Shown one piece after another: positions 42,545 to 51,316 of a stretch of DNA of 64,000 nt. The notes beneath the pieces are model-generated. The model was not told the origin of the DNA. It did not search any database and saw nothing but the letters and a program-made list of their open reading frames with translations. How positions within the stretch are numbered: position 1 is the first letter of the stretch; every line of letters starts with the position of its first letter. The DNA lies in NCBI RefSeq assembly GCF_018614575.1, contig NZ_JAGGOJ010000011.1:310001-374000 (forward strand), in the 5' to 3' direction. Position numbers and translations under genes: made by a program. The stretch comes from Streptomyces sp. ISL-10. Its GTDB lineage: Bacteria; Actinomycetota; Actinomycetes; Streptomycetales; Streptomycetaceae.

Positions 42545-43456
42545 ATGACCAAGCACCTGCGTATCGGACTTCTCGGCGCCGGCCCCTGGGCCGCCATGAC
42601 CCAGGCACCCGCGCTCTCCGGCCACCCGGACGTCGTCCTCGGCGGGGTGTGGGGGCGGCGGCCCGAGGCGGCCGCCGCGCTCGCGGACGCCCACGGCACG
42701 ACCGCGTTCACCGGAGAGGACGGCATCGACGCGCTCTTCGCCTCGAACGACGCGATCGCCTTCGCCGTGCCGCCGGACGTACAGGCGCCGCTCGCCGTCC
42801 GGGCCGCCGCCGCCGGCTGCCACCTGCTGCTGGACAAGCCGGTCGCGACGACGGTCGCGGCTGCCCGCGACGCCGCGAAGGCCGCTGAGGAGGCGAAGGT
42901 GGCGTCCGTGGTCTTCTGCACGCTGCGGTTCGCCACGGACACCGCGCGCTGGATCGGGGAACAGGCCGCGACCGGCGGGTGGTTCACGGCCCATGCGCAG
43001 TGGCTCGGCGCGCTGTTCTCGCCGGGCGCGGAGAGCCCGTTCGCCGCGTCGCCGTGGCGGCGCGAGAAGGGCGGTCTGTGGGACGTCGGCCCGCACGCGC
43101 TGTCCGCGCTGCTGCCGGTGCTGGGCGACGTGGTGGAGGTGACGGCGGCCCATGGCCCCTCGGACACCATGCACCTGGTGCTCCGGCACACGAGTGGAGC
43201 GTCCAGCACGGCGACCCTCGGCCTGGGCGCGCCCATGAACGCGGCGGGCGTGAGCCTGGTGCTGGTGGGGGAGCGGGGCAGGACCGAACTGCCGGACGGC
43301 TGGGGCAATCCGGTGGAGTCGTTCCGCACGGCGGTCAACGAACTCATCGGCGTGATCCGGACGGGCCGGTCGCACCCGTGCGACGTCCGTTTCGGGCTGC
43401 GGATCACGGAGATCCTCGCGGAGGCCGAGCAGAAGGCGGCCGGGACGGCGCGGTGA
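42545..43456 (+). CDS. Gfo/Idh/MocA family oxidoreductase
   Basis: 303 residues. The N-terminal NAD(P)-binding domain starts LRIGLLGAGPWAAMTQAPAL, and CHLLLDKPVATTVAAAR is the DKP/EKP motif (with Lys for catalysis). The C-terminal alpha/beta domain includes WDVGPHALSALLPVLG, typical of sugar and myo-inositol dehydrogenases. The substrate is not predictable. ATG 42545 was chosen, where the family begins; the frame is open upstream through noise. It is a single gene. Confidence 0.9.
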   Translation: MTKHLRIGLLGAGPWAAMTQAPALSGHPDVVLGGVWGRRPEAAAALADAHGTTAFTGEDGIDALFASNDAIAFAVPPDVQAPLAVRAAAAGCHLLLDKPVATTVAAARDAAKAAEEAKVASVVFCTLRFATDTARWIGEQAATGGWFTAHAQWLGALFSPGAESPFAASPWRREKGGLWDVGPHALSALLPVLGDVVEVTAAHGPSDTMHLVLRHTSGASSTATLGLGAPMNAAGVSLVLVGERGRTELPDGWGNPVESFRTAVNELIGVIRTGRSHPCDVRFGLRITEILAEAEQKAAGTAR

Positions 43457-43660
43457 TGCCCGCGCCCGCGCCCGCGGAGCGGGGAGCGGGGAGCGGGGAA
43501 GGCAGGACGGTGCCGTCCTGCACTCCGAGTGTGCGGCTCGGAGGCGGGCGCTCGGCCCCGGGACAGCGGGGGAGGGGGGAGCGCGGACGGCACCGTCCTG
43601 CGGGCCGGCTGCGGCCGGGCCCGCGGGGGAGTGGGGGATCGCGGACCCGGCCGCCCGGCG

Positions 43661-44365
43661 TCAGCCGACGCGCTCGATCCGCGCGTTGCGGATCAGGAAC
43701 TTGCCGGCCTCGCGGACCTGTTCGAAGGCAGCGTTGTTCAGCAGGGCGCAGCTGCCGGACACCGACGTGACCTCGACGGTCGTGGACTTGTTGTTGTCCA
43801 GGTTGGTCACCTTGAGCTGGGTGCCGACGGGGAACTGGCTGCTGGAGGCGGCCGGCGCGCCGCCCTCGCCGGAGAGGGTCACGGTCGAGCCGGCGCAGAC
43901 GACCTCGCCCGTCGCGCCGCCCCCGGCCTGACCGCCATCGGCCTGGTCCCCGGCTTGGTCCCCGGCCTGGTCACCGCCCTCGGCGGGGGGCGCTTCGTCC
44001 GCGGGCGGTGCCTCGGCGGGCGGCGCTTCCTCGGCGGGTGGTGCCTCCTGGGCCGGCGGCTGCGCGGGAGGTGCGGCTTCGCCGCCGCCCGCCCCGGCGT
44101 CGCAGCCCGCGGCCTTCTGCTGGACCCCTATCTGCGCGATCACCGCCTCCCGGTTGGCGATGCGTGCCGCCGACTGGGCGTCCGGATTGGCCTGTTGACC
44201 GGCGATGAAGTTCTCGTTGTTGCGAATCGCCTGGGCGAGGCCGTCACAGGCGGCGGACGCCTGGCTTGTTCCGGTCATGACAACCGCAGTGCCGCCGACC
44301 AGCGCCGCCGCGCCGACGAGGAGTGCGAGCTTCTTCTTGCCGCTGAGGGTCTTCTTGCGTGACAC
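43661..44365 (-). CDS. Secreted double-psi beta-barrel (expansin/RlpA-like) protein
   Basis: 234 residues. The start is GTG 44365, with GGAG 7 bp upstream. Signal region LALLVGAAALVGGTAVVMTG. A helical part follows with CDGLAQAIRNNENFIAGQQA, then a linker of EAPPAEEAPPAE-type and GDQAGDQAGD repeats (about 110-155). The C-terminal domain (STVTLSGEGGAPAASSSQFP, VGTQLKVTNLDNNKSTTVEV) is a DPBB expansin-like fold. The expected DRGP strand is altered to SVSGSCALLN, so lytic activity is doubtful. It probably binds or loosens cell-wall material. A direct-repeat element lies ~100 bp upstream. Confidence 0.82.
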   Translation of the reverse strand: MSRKKTLSGKKKLALLVGAAALVGGTAVVMTGTSQASAACDGLAQAIRNNENFIAGQQANPDAQSAARIANREAVIAQIGVQQKAAGCDAGAGGGEAAPPAQPPAQEAPPAEEAPPAEAPPADEAPPAEGGDQAGDQAGDQADGGQAGGGATGEVVCAGSTVTLSGEGGAPAASSSQFPVGTQLKVTNLDNNKSTTVEVTSVSGSCALLNNAAFEQVREAGKFLIRNARIERVG

Positions 44366-44465
44366 GTAAGGGCTCCTGTCCCCGGCCGCGGGGGCGGCCG
44401 GTTGGTTCCTTGTGCCCTTACGTACGAGGACCCGTCGGCGTCTGCTCACCGTTCGCGGCCGCCTC

Positions 44466-44483
44466 TTCCTTAACATTCCTTAA
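44466..44483 (-). promoter_or_regulatory. Direct-repeat element TTAAGGAA x2 upstream of the DPBB gene
   Basis: On the minus strand two TTAAGGAA octamers repeat at a 10-bp period, about 100-120 bp before the GTG. One helical turn between direct repeats is typical of OmpR-family response-regulator sites. The stretch is strikingly AT-rich for this genome. The regulator is unknown. Confidence 0.4.
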
Positions 44484-44624
44484 GGCAAAGGCGGTTCGCC
44501 CGCAGCCTCGCGTCGTTGGCCCCGCCGGCAGCGCGGCACGGCCCGTCCAGCGCCCCCTTGAGCAGGACGGTGACGCCGTACGCGTCGGGAGTCGCGACCG
44601 CAGTACGCCGCCCGGGTCCGCGGC

Positions 44625-44987
44625 TCAGCCGCGGCCGAGCGCGTCCCGGACCGCGTCCTCCGTGCGGCCCACGACCGCCGTACCGTCGTCCGCCGTGATG
44701 ATCGGTCGCTGGATGAGCTTGGGGTGCTGGGCCAGGGCCGAGATCCAGCGGTCCCGCGAAGCGTCGTCGCGAGCCCACGTCTTCAGTCCCAGCTCCTTCG
44801 CGGCGGGCTCCTGTGTCCGCGTGATGTCCCAGGGTTCGAGGCCGAGCCGGCCCAGCACCGCCCGGATCTCGTCCTCGGTCGGCACGTCCTCCAGGTAGCG
44901 CCGCACCGTGTAGTGGGCGCCCTCGGCGTCGAGGAGCGTGAGGGCGCTGCGGCACTTGGAACAGGCGGGATTGATCCAGATCTCCAT
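44625..44987 (-). CDS. ArsC/Spx/MgsR-family thioredoxin-fold protein
   Basis: 120 residues. MEIWINPACSKCRSALTLL carries the CxxC (Cys9, Cys12) at the start of the thioredoxin fold, and LGRLGLEPWDITRTQEPAAK and HPKLIQRPIIT match arsenate reductase-like proteins. The Arg residues of the ArsC active site (RTQE, QRP) are present, so it may be a true glutaredoxin-coupled arsenate reductase, but it stands outside any ars operon. ATG 44987 is chosen as homologues begin MEIW. Confidence 0.85.
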   Translation of the reverse strand: MEIWINPACSKCRSALTLLDAEGAHYTVRRYLEDVPTEDEIRAVLGRLGLEPWDITRTQEPAAKELGLKTWARDDASRDRWISALAQHPKLIQRPIITADDGTAVVGRTEDAVRDALGRG

Positions 44988-45106
44988 GCCGCACACCGTA
45001 CCGCTCGCCGCTTCACATGCCGTCTGGCCAGCGGCGATTGTCAGTGGCCGCCGATAGAATGAACAGTAGTTCGGGATGGTCCCGCCACCGCGCCAGGAGG
45101 TCGCCG

Positions 45107-45373
45107 ATGGCCGTTGCCACACTCACGACGAAGCCCCTGATCCCCCTTCAGAAGAAGCCGCTCCCGGCCGGACAGCCGCGCGAGTGGTACGTGTCGCACA
45201 ACCGCCGCCTGAAGGCGATGCGCCTCGCGATCGCCCTGCTCGACGCCGGCGTCTACCACCCGGCGACAGCCGACAACCGCCGCATACGGGACGTGGCCGA
45301 GCGCACCGGCCTGCACGTCCCGTCCGACACCACGTGCCGGATGGTCAGGGCCCTGATCCGCTACGGGCGCTGA
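45107..45373 (+). CDS. Small conserved hypothetical protein
   Basis: 88 residues: MAVATLTTKPLIPLQKKPLP, a central GQPREWYVSHNRRLKAMRLA and a basic C-terminus RMVRALIRYGR. No transmembrane or signal segment. An ideal AGGAGG lies 6 bp before ATG 45107, and composition is normal, so it is expressed. It is not a named family; the mixed charge suggests a small nucleic-acid or protein-binding factor, which is only a guess. Confidence 0.75.
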   Translation: MAVATLTTKPLIPLQKKPLPAGQPREWYVSHNRRLKAMRLAIALLDAGVYHPATADNRRIRDVAERTGLHVPSDTTCRMVRALIRYGR

Positions 45374-45386
45374 CCGGAGGAAAGGC

Positions 45387-46256
45387 TCAGGAGGCGGGGC
45401 GCTCGGGATCGGGCGCCCCGTTCTCGTACCACTGGGGTCGTACCGCGTCGCCGACCGCCAGCGTGCCGCCCCGCAGCACCGCGGCCTTCGCCCCGAAGCT
45501 GATCTTGTTGTCGTACGCGGGCTCCCGCCGGTACGTCGCGAGCGTGCGCACCGGCTCGGGGCCCGCCCGCAACCCCGTGACCTGGTCCACCAGCGGCACG
45601 GAACAGCGCATCGCCCTTACGGAATGGGCGAGTTGCACGGTTCCGATCTCCAGCCGCCGCATCAGGTCCTCATCGTGCGGCTCGGCGCACCCGTCGAGCA
45701 CGATGTTGGCCCGGAAGCGGTCCATGGGCACCGGCGTCCCGCCCGACGCCTCGATCCGCGCGTTCAGCCCGTCGAGCGAGGCCTGGGAAACGACGGCCAC
45801 GGCATGCGCGTCGGCGAAGGCGATCTTGCCGGGTGTCTCCCCCCACCCGTCCCGGTCGAACCTCTCGGGCACCCGCACAAGCCGCGACGCGGTTCCGAGC
45901 ACCTCGGACAGCCATGCGGCGACCGCGTCCCCCTGGTCCACCGCGTCCCCGACCGGCCGACCGAACAGGCTCACCGCCCGCGGCTTGCCCTCGGGGTCCA
46001 CGTCCACCACGAGCTCCTCGACCCCCTCGGCCCGCAGGCGCAAGGTGCGCCCGCCGTCGCCGATCCCGGGCCGTACGGCGGCCAGGGCGGGATGCGTCCG
46101 CTGACTGCGGAAGGTCCCGTCGAGGGCATCGACGACCATGAACGTCCGGTCGTGCTCGAGCCCTGTTCCGCCGACCACAGCGGATCGCACCTCGATCCCG
46201 GCGCAGCCCTTGACCGGGTAGTACGTCAGCTTCTGCACAGTGATCCCCATGGGCAT
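45387..46256 (-). CDS. MOSC-domain protein (molybdenum cofactor sulfurase C-terminal type)
   Basis: 289 residues. MOSC N-terminal beta-barrel (about 1-120): LTYYPVKGCAGIEVRSAVVG and EHDRTFMVVDALDGTFRSQR. The MOSC domain (about 130-285) has DRFRANIVLDGC and, near the end, a Cys in RAMRCSVPLVDQVTG (the conserved Cys ligating Mo in mARC-like enzymes). It may be a Moco-dependent amidoxime-reductase-like enzyme or a Moco carrier. The start is either of two close ATGs (46256, 46250); no clear ribosome site. Confidence 0.88.
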   Translation of the reverse strand: MPMGITVQKLTYYPVKGCAGIEVRSAVVGGTGLEHDRTFMVVDALDGTFRSQRTHPALAAVRPGIGDGGRTLRLRAEGVEELVVDVDPEGKPRAVSLFGRPVGDAVDQGDAVAAWLSEVLGTASRLVRVPERFDRDGWGETPGKIAFADAHAVAVVSQASLDGLNARIEASGGTPVPMDRFRANIVLDGCAEPHDEDLMRRLEIGTVQLAHSVRAMRCSVPLVDQVTGLRAGPEPVRTLATYRREPAYDNKISFGAKAAVLRGGTLAVGDAVRPQWYENGAPDPERPAS

Positions 46257-46345
46257 GGATCGTAGAGGCGCTCGGGCACGGGGTGCACGCAGGGAGCGTC
46301 ACGCAGCCCGGCCGGGGCCGACGATCCGGCGCGCCCCGACGGCGA

Positions 46346-46700
46346 TCAGGACGCGCTGCGGACGGCGGAGGCGTGGGCGGCGGACGCGGTCGCCGTCCGT
46401 ACCGGCCCGTCGTCGACCCACCCCCGGGCAGGTCGCCTCGCCGCGGTCCGCTCCGAAGGTGACGACGAGCGTGCCGCTCTGCCCCGGCCCGGACGGCTCG
46501 ACCTCCTTGCGCCGGGGCAGAGAGGTCACCCTCTGCTGCTCGGTGCCCGGGTCGACCTCGCGCCAGGGAGACCGGGACGGTGACCTCACGGGCACCGCCC
46601 GTGGCCTCGTACGAGAACGTGATGGTCCGGTCCATTTCGTCGGACACCTCGCTCACGACGAGACCGACCGCGCCATGCGCGCCATCCCCGCCGCTCCCGC
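46346..46700 (-). pseudogene. Decayed MmpS-like secreted protein (two frameshifts)
   Basis: Three frames in order spell a protein of the Streptomyces MmpS-like type: TITFSYEATGGAREVTVPVS (about 46560-46630), then in another frame WREVDPGTEQQRVTSL and GTLVVTFGADRGEATC (about 46425-46560), then in a third WVDDGPVRTATASAAHASA before a TGA at 46346. The order, spacing and pattern fit the family, but no single open frame covers it. The 5' end with signal peptide was not identified. It could also be assembly error. It sits between the MOSC gene and the glnA terminator. Confidence 0.5.
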
Positions 46701-46743
46701 CGTGAAGCCCTGAAGCCGTGAACCGGTCACCGTGAACGGCCGA

Positions 46744-46778
46744 CGGCCGTGCCTTCCGGTGAGGGAAGGGCACGGCCG
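46744..46778. terminator. Hairpin terminator of glnA
   Basis: Left arm 46744-46757 (CGGCCGTGCCTTCC) and right arm 46763-46778 pair over 10 bp plus TTCC/GGAA with a one-base bulge. It lies about 30 bp downstream of the glnA stop on the minus strand. Confidence 0.75.
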
Positions 46779-46806
46779 ACGGCGGAACGGGCAGGGCCCG
46801 GACTTC

Positions 46807-48216
46807 TTAGATGTCGAAGTAGAGCTCGAACTCGTGCGGGTGCGGACGCAGCTGGATCGGGGCGATCTCGTTCGTCCGCTTGTAGTCGATCCACGTCTCG
46901 ATCAGGTCCGACGTGAACACGCCGCCCGCCTGCAGGTACTCGTTGTCCTGCTCCAGGGCGTCGAGGACCGCCGGGAGGGAGGTCGGGACCTGGGGGACGT
47001 TCGCGTGCTCGTCGGGGGCGAGCTCGTAGAGGTCCTTGTCGATCGGCTCGGCCGGCTCGATCTTGTTCTTCACGCCGTCCAGGCCCGCCAGCAGCAGGGC
47101 CGAGAAGGCCAGGTACGGGTTCGACGACGGGTCCGGAGCGCGGAACTCGACGCGCTTGGCCTTCGGGTTGGAGCCGGTGATCGGGATACGCATCGCCGCC
47201 GAGCGGTTGCGCTGCGAGTAGACCAGGTTGACCGGGGCCTCGAAGCCGGGGACCAGGCGGTGGTACGAGTTCACCGTCGGGTTGGTGAAGGCCAGCAGCG
47301 ACGGGGCGTGCTTGAGGATGCCGCCGATGTAGTAGCGGGCGGTGTCCGACAGGCCCGCGTAACCGGCCTCGTCGTAGAAGAGCGGCGAGCCGCCCTGCCA
47401 CAGCGACTGGTGGACGTGCATGCCCGAGCCGTTGTCGCCGAAGATCGGCTTCGGCATGAAGGTCGCGGTCTTGCCGTTGCGCCAGGCGACGTTCTTCACG
47501 ATGTACTTGAAGAGCATCAGGTCGTCGGCCGCGGCGAGCAGCGTGTTGAACTTGTAGTTGATCTCCGCCTGGCCGGCGGTGCCGACCTCGTGGTGCTGGC
47601 GCTCGACCTGGAGGCCGACGTTCTCCAGCTCCAGGGAGATCTCGGCGCGCAGGTCGGCGAAGTGGTCGACCGGCGGGGCCGGGAAGTAGCCGCCCTTGTA
47701 GCGGACCTTGTAGCCGCGGTTGTCCTCGACCGCGCCCGTGTTCCAGGCACCGGCCTCGGAGTCGATGTGGTAGAAGCCCTCGTTCGCGGCGGTGTTGAAG
47801 CGCACCGAGTCGAAGACGTAGAACTCGGCCTCGGGGCCGAAGTACGCGGTGTCCGCGATGCCGGTGGAGGCGAGGTAGGCCTCGGCCTTCTTGGCGATGT
47901 TGCGCGGGTCGCGGCTGTACTGCTCACCCGTGATCGGGTCGTGGATGAAGAAGTTGATGTTCAGCGTCTTGTCGCGGCGGAACGGGTCCAGACGGGCGGT
48001 CGACAGGTCCGCACGCAGCGCCATGTCGGACTCGTGGATCGCCTGGAAGCCGCGGATCGACGAGCCGTCGAACGCCAGCTCGTCCGAGGGGTCGAAGGCC
48101 GTCGCCGGGATCGTGAAGTGCTGCATGACGCCAGGAAGGTCGCAGAACCGGACGTCAACCATCTTTACGTCGTTGTCAGCGATGTACTTCTTGGCCTCGT
48201 CGGCGTTCTGGAACAT
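46807..48216 (-). CDS. glnA: Glutamine synthetase I
   Basis: 469 residues, full GSI length, the main ammonia-assimilating enzyme. It has the classic blocks: [17 protein letters not shown] (latch loop region), NKFxT-type [51 protein letters not shown] with the flap Glu, and [17 protein letters not shown]. The adenylylation loop reads [15 protein letters not shown], with the target Tyr of GlnE. ATG 48216 has GGAGGAG close upstream. A double GlnR box lies about 100-135 bp before it and a terminator just after. In S. coelicolor this is SCO2198. Confidence 0.98.
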   Translation of the reverse strand: MFQNADEAKKYIADNDVKMVDVRFCDLPGVMQHFTIPATAFDPSDELAFDGSSIRGFQAIHESDMALRADLSTARLDPFRRDKTLNINFFIHDPITGEQYSRDPRNIAKKAEAYLASTGIADTAYFGPEAEFYVFDSVRFNTAANEGFYHIDSEAGAWNTGAVEDNRGYKVRYKGGYFPAPPVDHFADLRAEISLELENVGLQVERQHHEVGTAGQAEINYKFNTLLAAADDLMLFKYIVKNVAWRNGKTATFMPKPIFGDNGSGMHVHQSLWQGGSPLFYDEAGYAGLSDTARYYIGGILKHAPSLLAFTNPTVNSYHRLVPGFEAPVNLVYSQRNRSAAMRIPITGSNPKAKRVEFRAPDPSSNPYLAFSALLLAGLDGVKNKIEPAEPIDKDLYELAPDEHANVPQVPTSLPAVLDALEQDNEYLQAGGVFTSDLIETWIDYKRTNEIAPIQLRPHPHEFELYFDI

Positions 48217-48313
48217 CCAACTCCTCCTACTCCCACCCGGGAGGGGCGGGGTTGCAGCTCGTCCGTGCGGCCAGTGCGGTGGCACACGCTGGACCCGACC
48301 ATAGGCAGGCCGG

Positions 48314-48351
48314 ATTTCTCAAGCATGACCCATTTGTTTCGACGAAGTTAA
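48314..48351 (-). promoter_or_regulatory. Double GlnR box of the glnA promoter
   Basis: On the minus strand: TTAAC-N6-GAAAC-N6-GTCAT-N6-GAAAT. This matches the Streptomyces GlnR consensus gTnAc-N6-GaAAc repeated once, with each half-site differing by at most one base and all three spacers exactly six. It is centred about 115 bp before the glnA ATG. GlnR should activate glnA under nitrogen limitation. Confidence 0.8.
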
Positions 48352-48435
48352 CCGGCACGGGTGCCGGGCGCCTGCCGCGGGCCGCAGGGGGACCCGGGCC
48401 GAAGTGATCCAAAGCGGGCGCAGTACCGTGGTCGC

Positions 48436-48903
48436 GTGGACAACAGGCAAGCAATCGGATCGTGGCTCTCCGGGCCCCGCGCTGCGGCCGAGGACATGGG
48501 TGTCGACTTCGGGTACCGGGGCCAGCGGCTCGGTCTGCCGGAGACGGGACCGGGCTCCGTGGCCCCCCTCGGACGGCGCTTCGGAGCACTGTTCCTCGAC
48601 TGGGGACTGTGTTGCCTGATCGCATACGGACTGTTCGCGGGCAGTGACCAGCAGGCGACGTCCAACCGCGCCCTGCTGATCTTCCTCGTCATGAGCATGC
48701 TGACGGTCGGCACCGTCGGCTGCAGCCCCGGCAAGCGGCTCCTCGGCCTGCGCGTCGTCTCCGAGCGCGGCGGCCGCCTCGGATTCGGCTGGGCCGTCGT
48801 CCGCAGCGTGCTGCTGTGCCTGGCCGTGCCGGCGCTCGTCTGGGACCGTGACGGCCGCGGTCTGCACGACCGCCTCGCCCGCGCGGTCCAGGTCAGGATC
48901 TGA
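48436..48903 (+). CDS. RDD-family membrane protein
   Basis: 155 residues. VAPLGRRFGALFLDWGLCCL carries the R..D signature of the first RDD helix; two more helices follow (LLIFLVMSMLTVGTVG, WAVVRSVLLCLAVPALVW), with GCSPGKRLLGLRVV and DRDGRGLHDRLA as the conserved loops (the third Asp). The function of RDD proteins is largely unknown; some are Na+/H+ antiporters. GTG 48436 (VDNRQAIGSWL) is the start used. It is divergent from glnA and convergent with the DUF4191 gene. Confidence 0.9.
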   Translation: MDNRQAIGSWLSGPRAAAEDMGVDFGYRGQRLGLPETGPGSVAPLGRRFGALFLDWGLCCLIAYGLFAGSDQQATSNRALLIFLVMSMLTVGTVGCSPGKRLLGLRVVSERGGRLGFGWAVVRSVLLCLAVPALVWDRDGRGLHDRLARAVQVRI

Positions 48904-48973
48904 GCGACACAGGACGGAAGAGCCGCAGGACCAGAAGCGCCGCAGGACACAAGGACAGCGGCGCAGGACACAG

Positions 48974-49024
48974 GGACATGACAGAGGCGGCCGGGACATC
49001 GTCCCGGCCGCCTCTGTCATGTCC
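48974..49024. terminator. 24-bp perfect hairpin, bidirectional terminator
   Basis: Arms 48974-48997 and 49001-49024 pair perfectly around a three-base loop. It lies between the RDD and DUF4191 stops (71 bp after one, 9 bp after the other), and is the longest hairpin in the window. Confidence 0.85.
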
Positions 49025-49032
49025 TTCGTGCG

Positions 49033-49740
49033 TCAGCGCATCTTGCCGCCGCGCGGCATCCGCATGCCCTTCGGCATCGGGCCCTTCGGCAGCGGCATGT
49101 TGCTCATCAGGTCGCCCATCGCGCGCAGCCGGTCGTTGGTCGAGGTGACCTGCGGGCCGGTGAGCACACGCGGCAGCTTCAGCATCGTGGTGCGCACCTT
49201 CTTCAGCGGGACCTGGCCCTCGCCGTTGCCCACCAGGATGTCGTGCACCGGTACGTCCACGACGATGCGGTTCATCTTCTTCTTCTCGGCCGCGATCAGG
49301 GTCTTGAGCCGGTTGGGGTTGCCCTCGGCGACCAGGACGATGCCGGCTTTGCCGACCGCCCGGTGCACCACGTCCTGGTTGCGGTTCATCGCCACCGCGG
49401 GGGTCGTCGTCCAGCCGCGGCCCACGTTCTGCAGGACCGCCGCGGCGGCGCCCGGCTGGCCTTCCATCTGCCCGAAGGCCGCCCGCTCGGCGCGGCGGCC
49501 GAAGAGGATCGCCATCGCCAGGAAGGCCAGCAGGAAGCCCAGGATGCCCAGATAGATGGGGTGGTCGATCAAGAAACCGATCGCGAGGAAGACACCGAAG
49601 GTGACGATTCCCACAGCCGCGACGACAAGACCGACCTTGGGGTCGGCCTTACGGGTCATCTTGTACGTCAGGGCGATCTGCTTCAGTCGCCCAGGATTCG
49701 CAGCAGCGTCAGCGCTGTCTGAATGTGCCTTCCTCGCCAT
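49033..49740 (-). CDS. DUF4191 integral membrane protein
   Basis: 235 residues. Two helices (about 38-58 and 62-82: VGLVVAAVGIVTFGVFLAIG, IYLGILGFLLAFLAMAILFG), then FGRRAERAAFGQMEGQPGAA and a cytoplasmic domain with EKKKMNRIVVDVPVHDILVG. The tail is rich in Met/Pro/Gly/Lys. It is conserved in actinomycetes next to lipA and glnA, and is expected in the same location in S. coelicolor (SCO2196). Role unknown. Confidence 0.92.
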   Translation of the reverse strand: MARKAHSDSADAAANPGRLKQIALTYKMTRKADPKVGLVVAAVGIVTFGVFLAIGFLIDHPIYLGILGFLLAFLAMAILFGRRAERAAFGQMEGQPGAAAAVLQNVGRGWTTTPAVAMNRNQDVVHRAVGKAGIVLVAEGNPNRLKTLIAAEKKKMNRIVVDVPVHDILVGNGEGQVPLKKVRTTMLKLPRVLTGPQVTSTNDRLRAMGDLMSNMPLPKGPMPKGMRMPRGGKMR

Positions 49741-49758
49741 ACCTGAAGTTTACGTGGC

Positions 49759-49983
49759 CTACGAAGTGCGGTCAGCCACGGCCTCCAGAACGTGCTGGGC
49801 CTCGACGCGGTCCTTGGCCCGGCGCCGGTCCTCCAGCACCGCGGTCCATGCGTTGCGGCGGGCGGTGCGCTGGCCGCTGCCGAGCAGCAGCGACTCCATC
49901 GCGCGCAGCGCGTCGGTGACGGTCGGGATGGCGGTGGCGATCACGGGACGTACCGGCGCGGCCTGCATGCTGGAGGTCGGCAT
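49759..49983 (-). CDS. Small conserved protein between lipA and DUF4191
   Basis: 74 residues: MPTSSMQAAPVRPVIATAIP, then TVTDALRAMESLLLGSGQRT and the basic, helical TAVLEDRRRAKDRVEAQHVL. ATG 49983 has GAGGGGG 10 bp upstream; a GTG at 50046 would add 21 residues that look disordered. It lies 18 bp from DUF4191 and on the same strand as lipA, so it may be part of that transcript. It resembles the small protein found at this position in other Streptomyces; function unknown. Confidence 0.75.
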   Translation of the reverse strand: MPTSSMQAAPVRPVIATAIPTVTDALRAMESLLLGSGQRTARRNAWTAVLEDRRRAKDRVEAQHVLEAVADRTS

Positions 49984-50220
49984 CGTGAAGGTTCCCCCTC
50001 GGGGCGGGCGTGGATGAGTGGGAGCTGTGCGTGCATTCAGCGTCACTGATTGGTGTTACCAGGGCGTGACCGGGTGGTCAAACGCCGATGAAGCACGGAT
50101 GGGCGCCCTGCGAAGCCCCCGCGAACGCGAACGCGGCCCGCACCGTGTCCCCGACCTGCGGGGAGGATGCGGGCCGCGCCCAACTGGCCATTACTGGCCG
50201 GTAGTTGCTTGTGCCTGAAT

Positions 50221-51195
50221 TCACACAGCCTGGGCCGCGCCGGTGGCGGACGTGGTCCCCCGGGCCTCCATCGCCTGCTGGAACAGGCGGCCGGCCCGGT
50301 ACGACGAACGGACGAGCGGACCCGACATCACACCGGAGAAGCCGATCTCCTCGGCCTCTTCCTGCAGCTCCACGAACTCGTGCGGCTTAACCCAGCGCTC
50401 CACCGGGTGGTGGCGCACGGAGGGGCGCAGGTACTGCGTGATCGTGATCAGCTCGCAGCCCGCGTCGTGGAGGTGCTGCAGCGCCTCGCTGACCTCCTCG
50501 CGGGTCTCGCCCATGCCGAGGATCAGGTTCGACTTGGTGACCAGGCCGTCCTCGCGGGCGCGGGTGATGACCTCGAGCGACCGCTCGTAGCGGAAGCCGG
50601 GGCGGATGCGCTTGAAGATGCGCGGCACCGTCTCGACGTTGTGCGCGAGCACCTCGGGGCGGGAGGAGAAGACCTCGGCCAGCTGCTCGGGCACGGCGTT
50701 GAAGTCGGGGATCAGCAGCTCGACCTTGGTGTGGCCGCCCTCGCGGTCGGCGGTCATCGCATGGATCTGGCGCACGGTCTCCGCGTACAGCCAGGCGCCG
50801 CCGTCCTCCAGGTCGTCGCGGGCGACGCCGGTGATCGTGGCGTAGTTCAGGTCCATCGTGACGACCGACTCGCCCACGCGGCGCGGTTCGTCGCGGTCCA
50901 GGGCCTGCGGCTTGCCGGTGTCGATCTGGCAGAAATCGCAGCGGCGGGTGCACTGGTCGCCACCGATGAGGAACGTGGCCTCACGGTCCTCCCAGCACTC
51001 GAAGATGTTGGGACAGCCCGCCTCCTGGCAGACCGTGTGCAGACCCTCGCTCTTGACCAGTTTCTGCAGCTGGTTGTACTCGGGACCCATCTTCGCCCGG
51101 GTCTTGATCCACTCGGGCTTGCGCTCGATGGGGGTCTGGCTGTTCCGGACCTCCAGGCGCAGCATCTTGCGTCCGTCGGGTGCGACTGCGGACAC
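50221..51195 (-). CDS. lipA: Lipoyl synthase (radical SAM)
   Basis: 324 residues. It inserts two sulfurs into protein-bound octanoyl groups to give lipoyl-protein. The auxiliary [4Fe-4S] cluster motif is [12 protein letters not shown] (CX4CX5C), and the radical SAM motif is CTRRCDFC (CX3CX2C); RSSYRAG near the end supplies the Ser ligand. GTG 51195 ([15 protein letters not shown]) has GGGAG 7 bp upstream. It is co-oriented with lipB, 121 bp away. Its products serve AceE/AceF-type complexes; aceE is 10 kb further on. Confidence 0.97.
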   Translation of the reverse strand: MSAVAPDGRKMLRLEVRNSQTPIERKPEWIKTRAKMGPEYNQLQKLVKSEGLHTVCQEAGCPNIFECWEDREATFLIGGDQCTRRCDFCQIDTGKPQALDRDEPRRVGESVVTMDLNYATITGVARDDLEDGGAWLYAETVRQIHAMTADREGGHTKVELLIPDFNAVPEQLAEVFSSRPEVLAHNVETVPRIFKRIRPGFRYERSLEVITRAREDGLVTKSNLILGMGETREEVSEALQHLHDAGCELITITQYLRPSVRHHPVERWVKPHEFVELQEEAEEIGFSGVMSGPLVRSSYRAGRLFQQAMEARGTTSATGAAQAV

Positions 51196-51316
51196 GACCG
51201 GCTCCCTACAGCTTCGATTCTTCGGCGAACACCAGAGTACGCCCGTTAAAAGTGCGGCCTTACGTTTGGCCAACCTGTGGCCAAAGGGACGCATTCCCCA
51301 GGGCCGCCGGCAGGCG

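Noticed and set aside
46732..48351. 539-codon frame antisense to glnA
   Set aside because: Val/Asp/Arg-rich reflection of glnA; no independent support.
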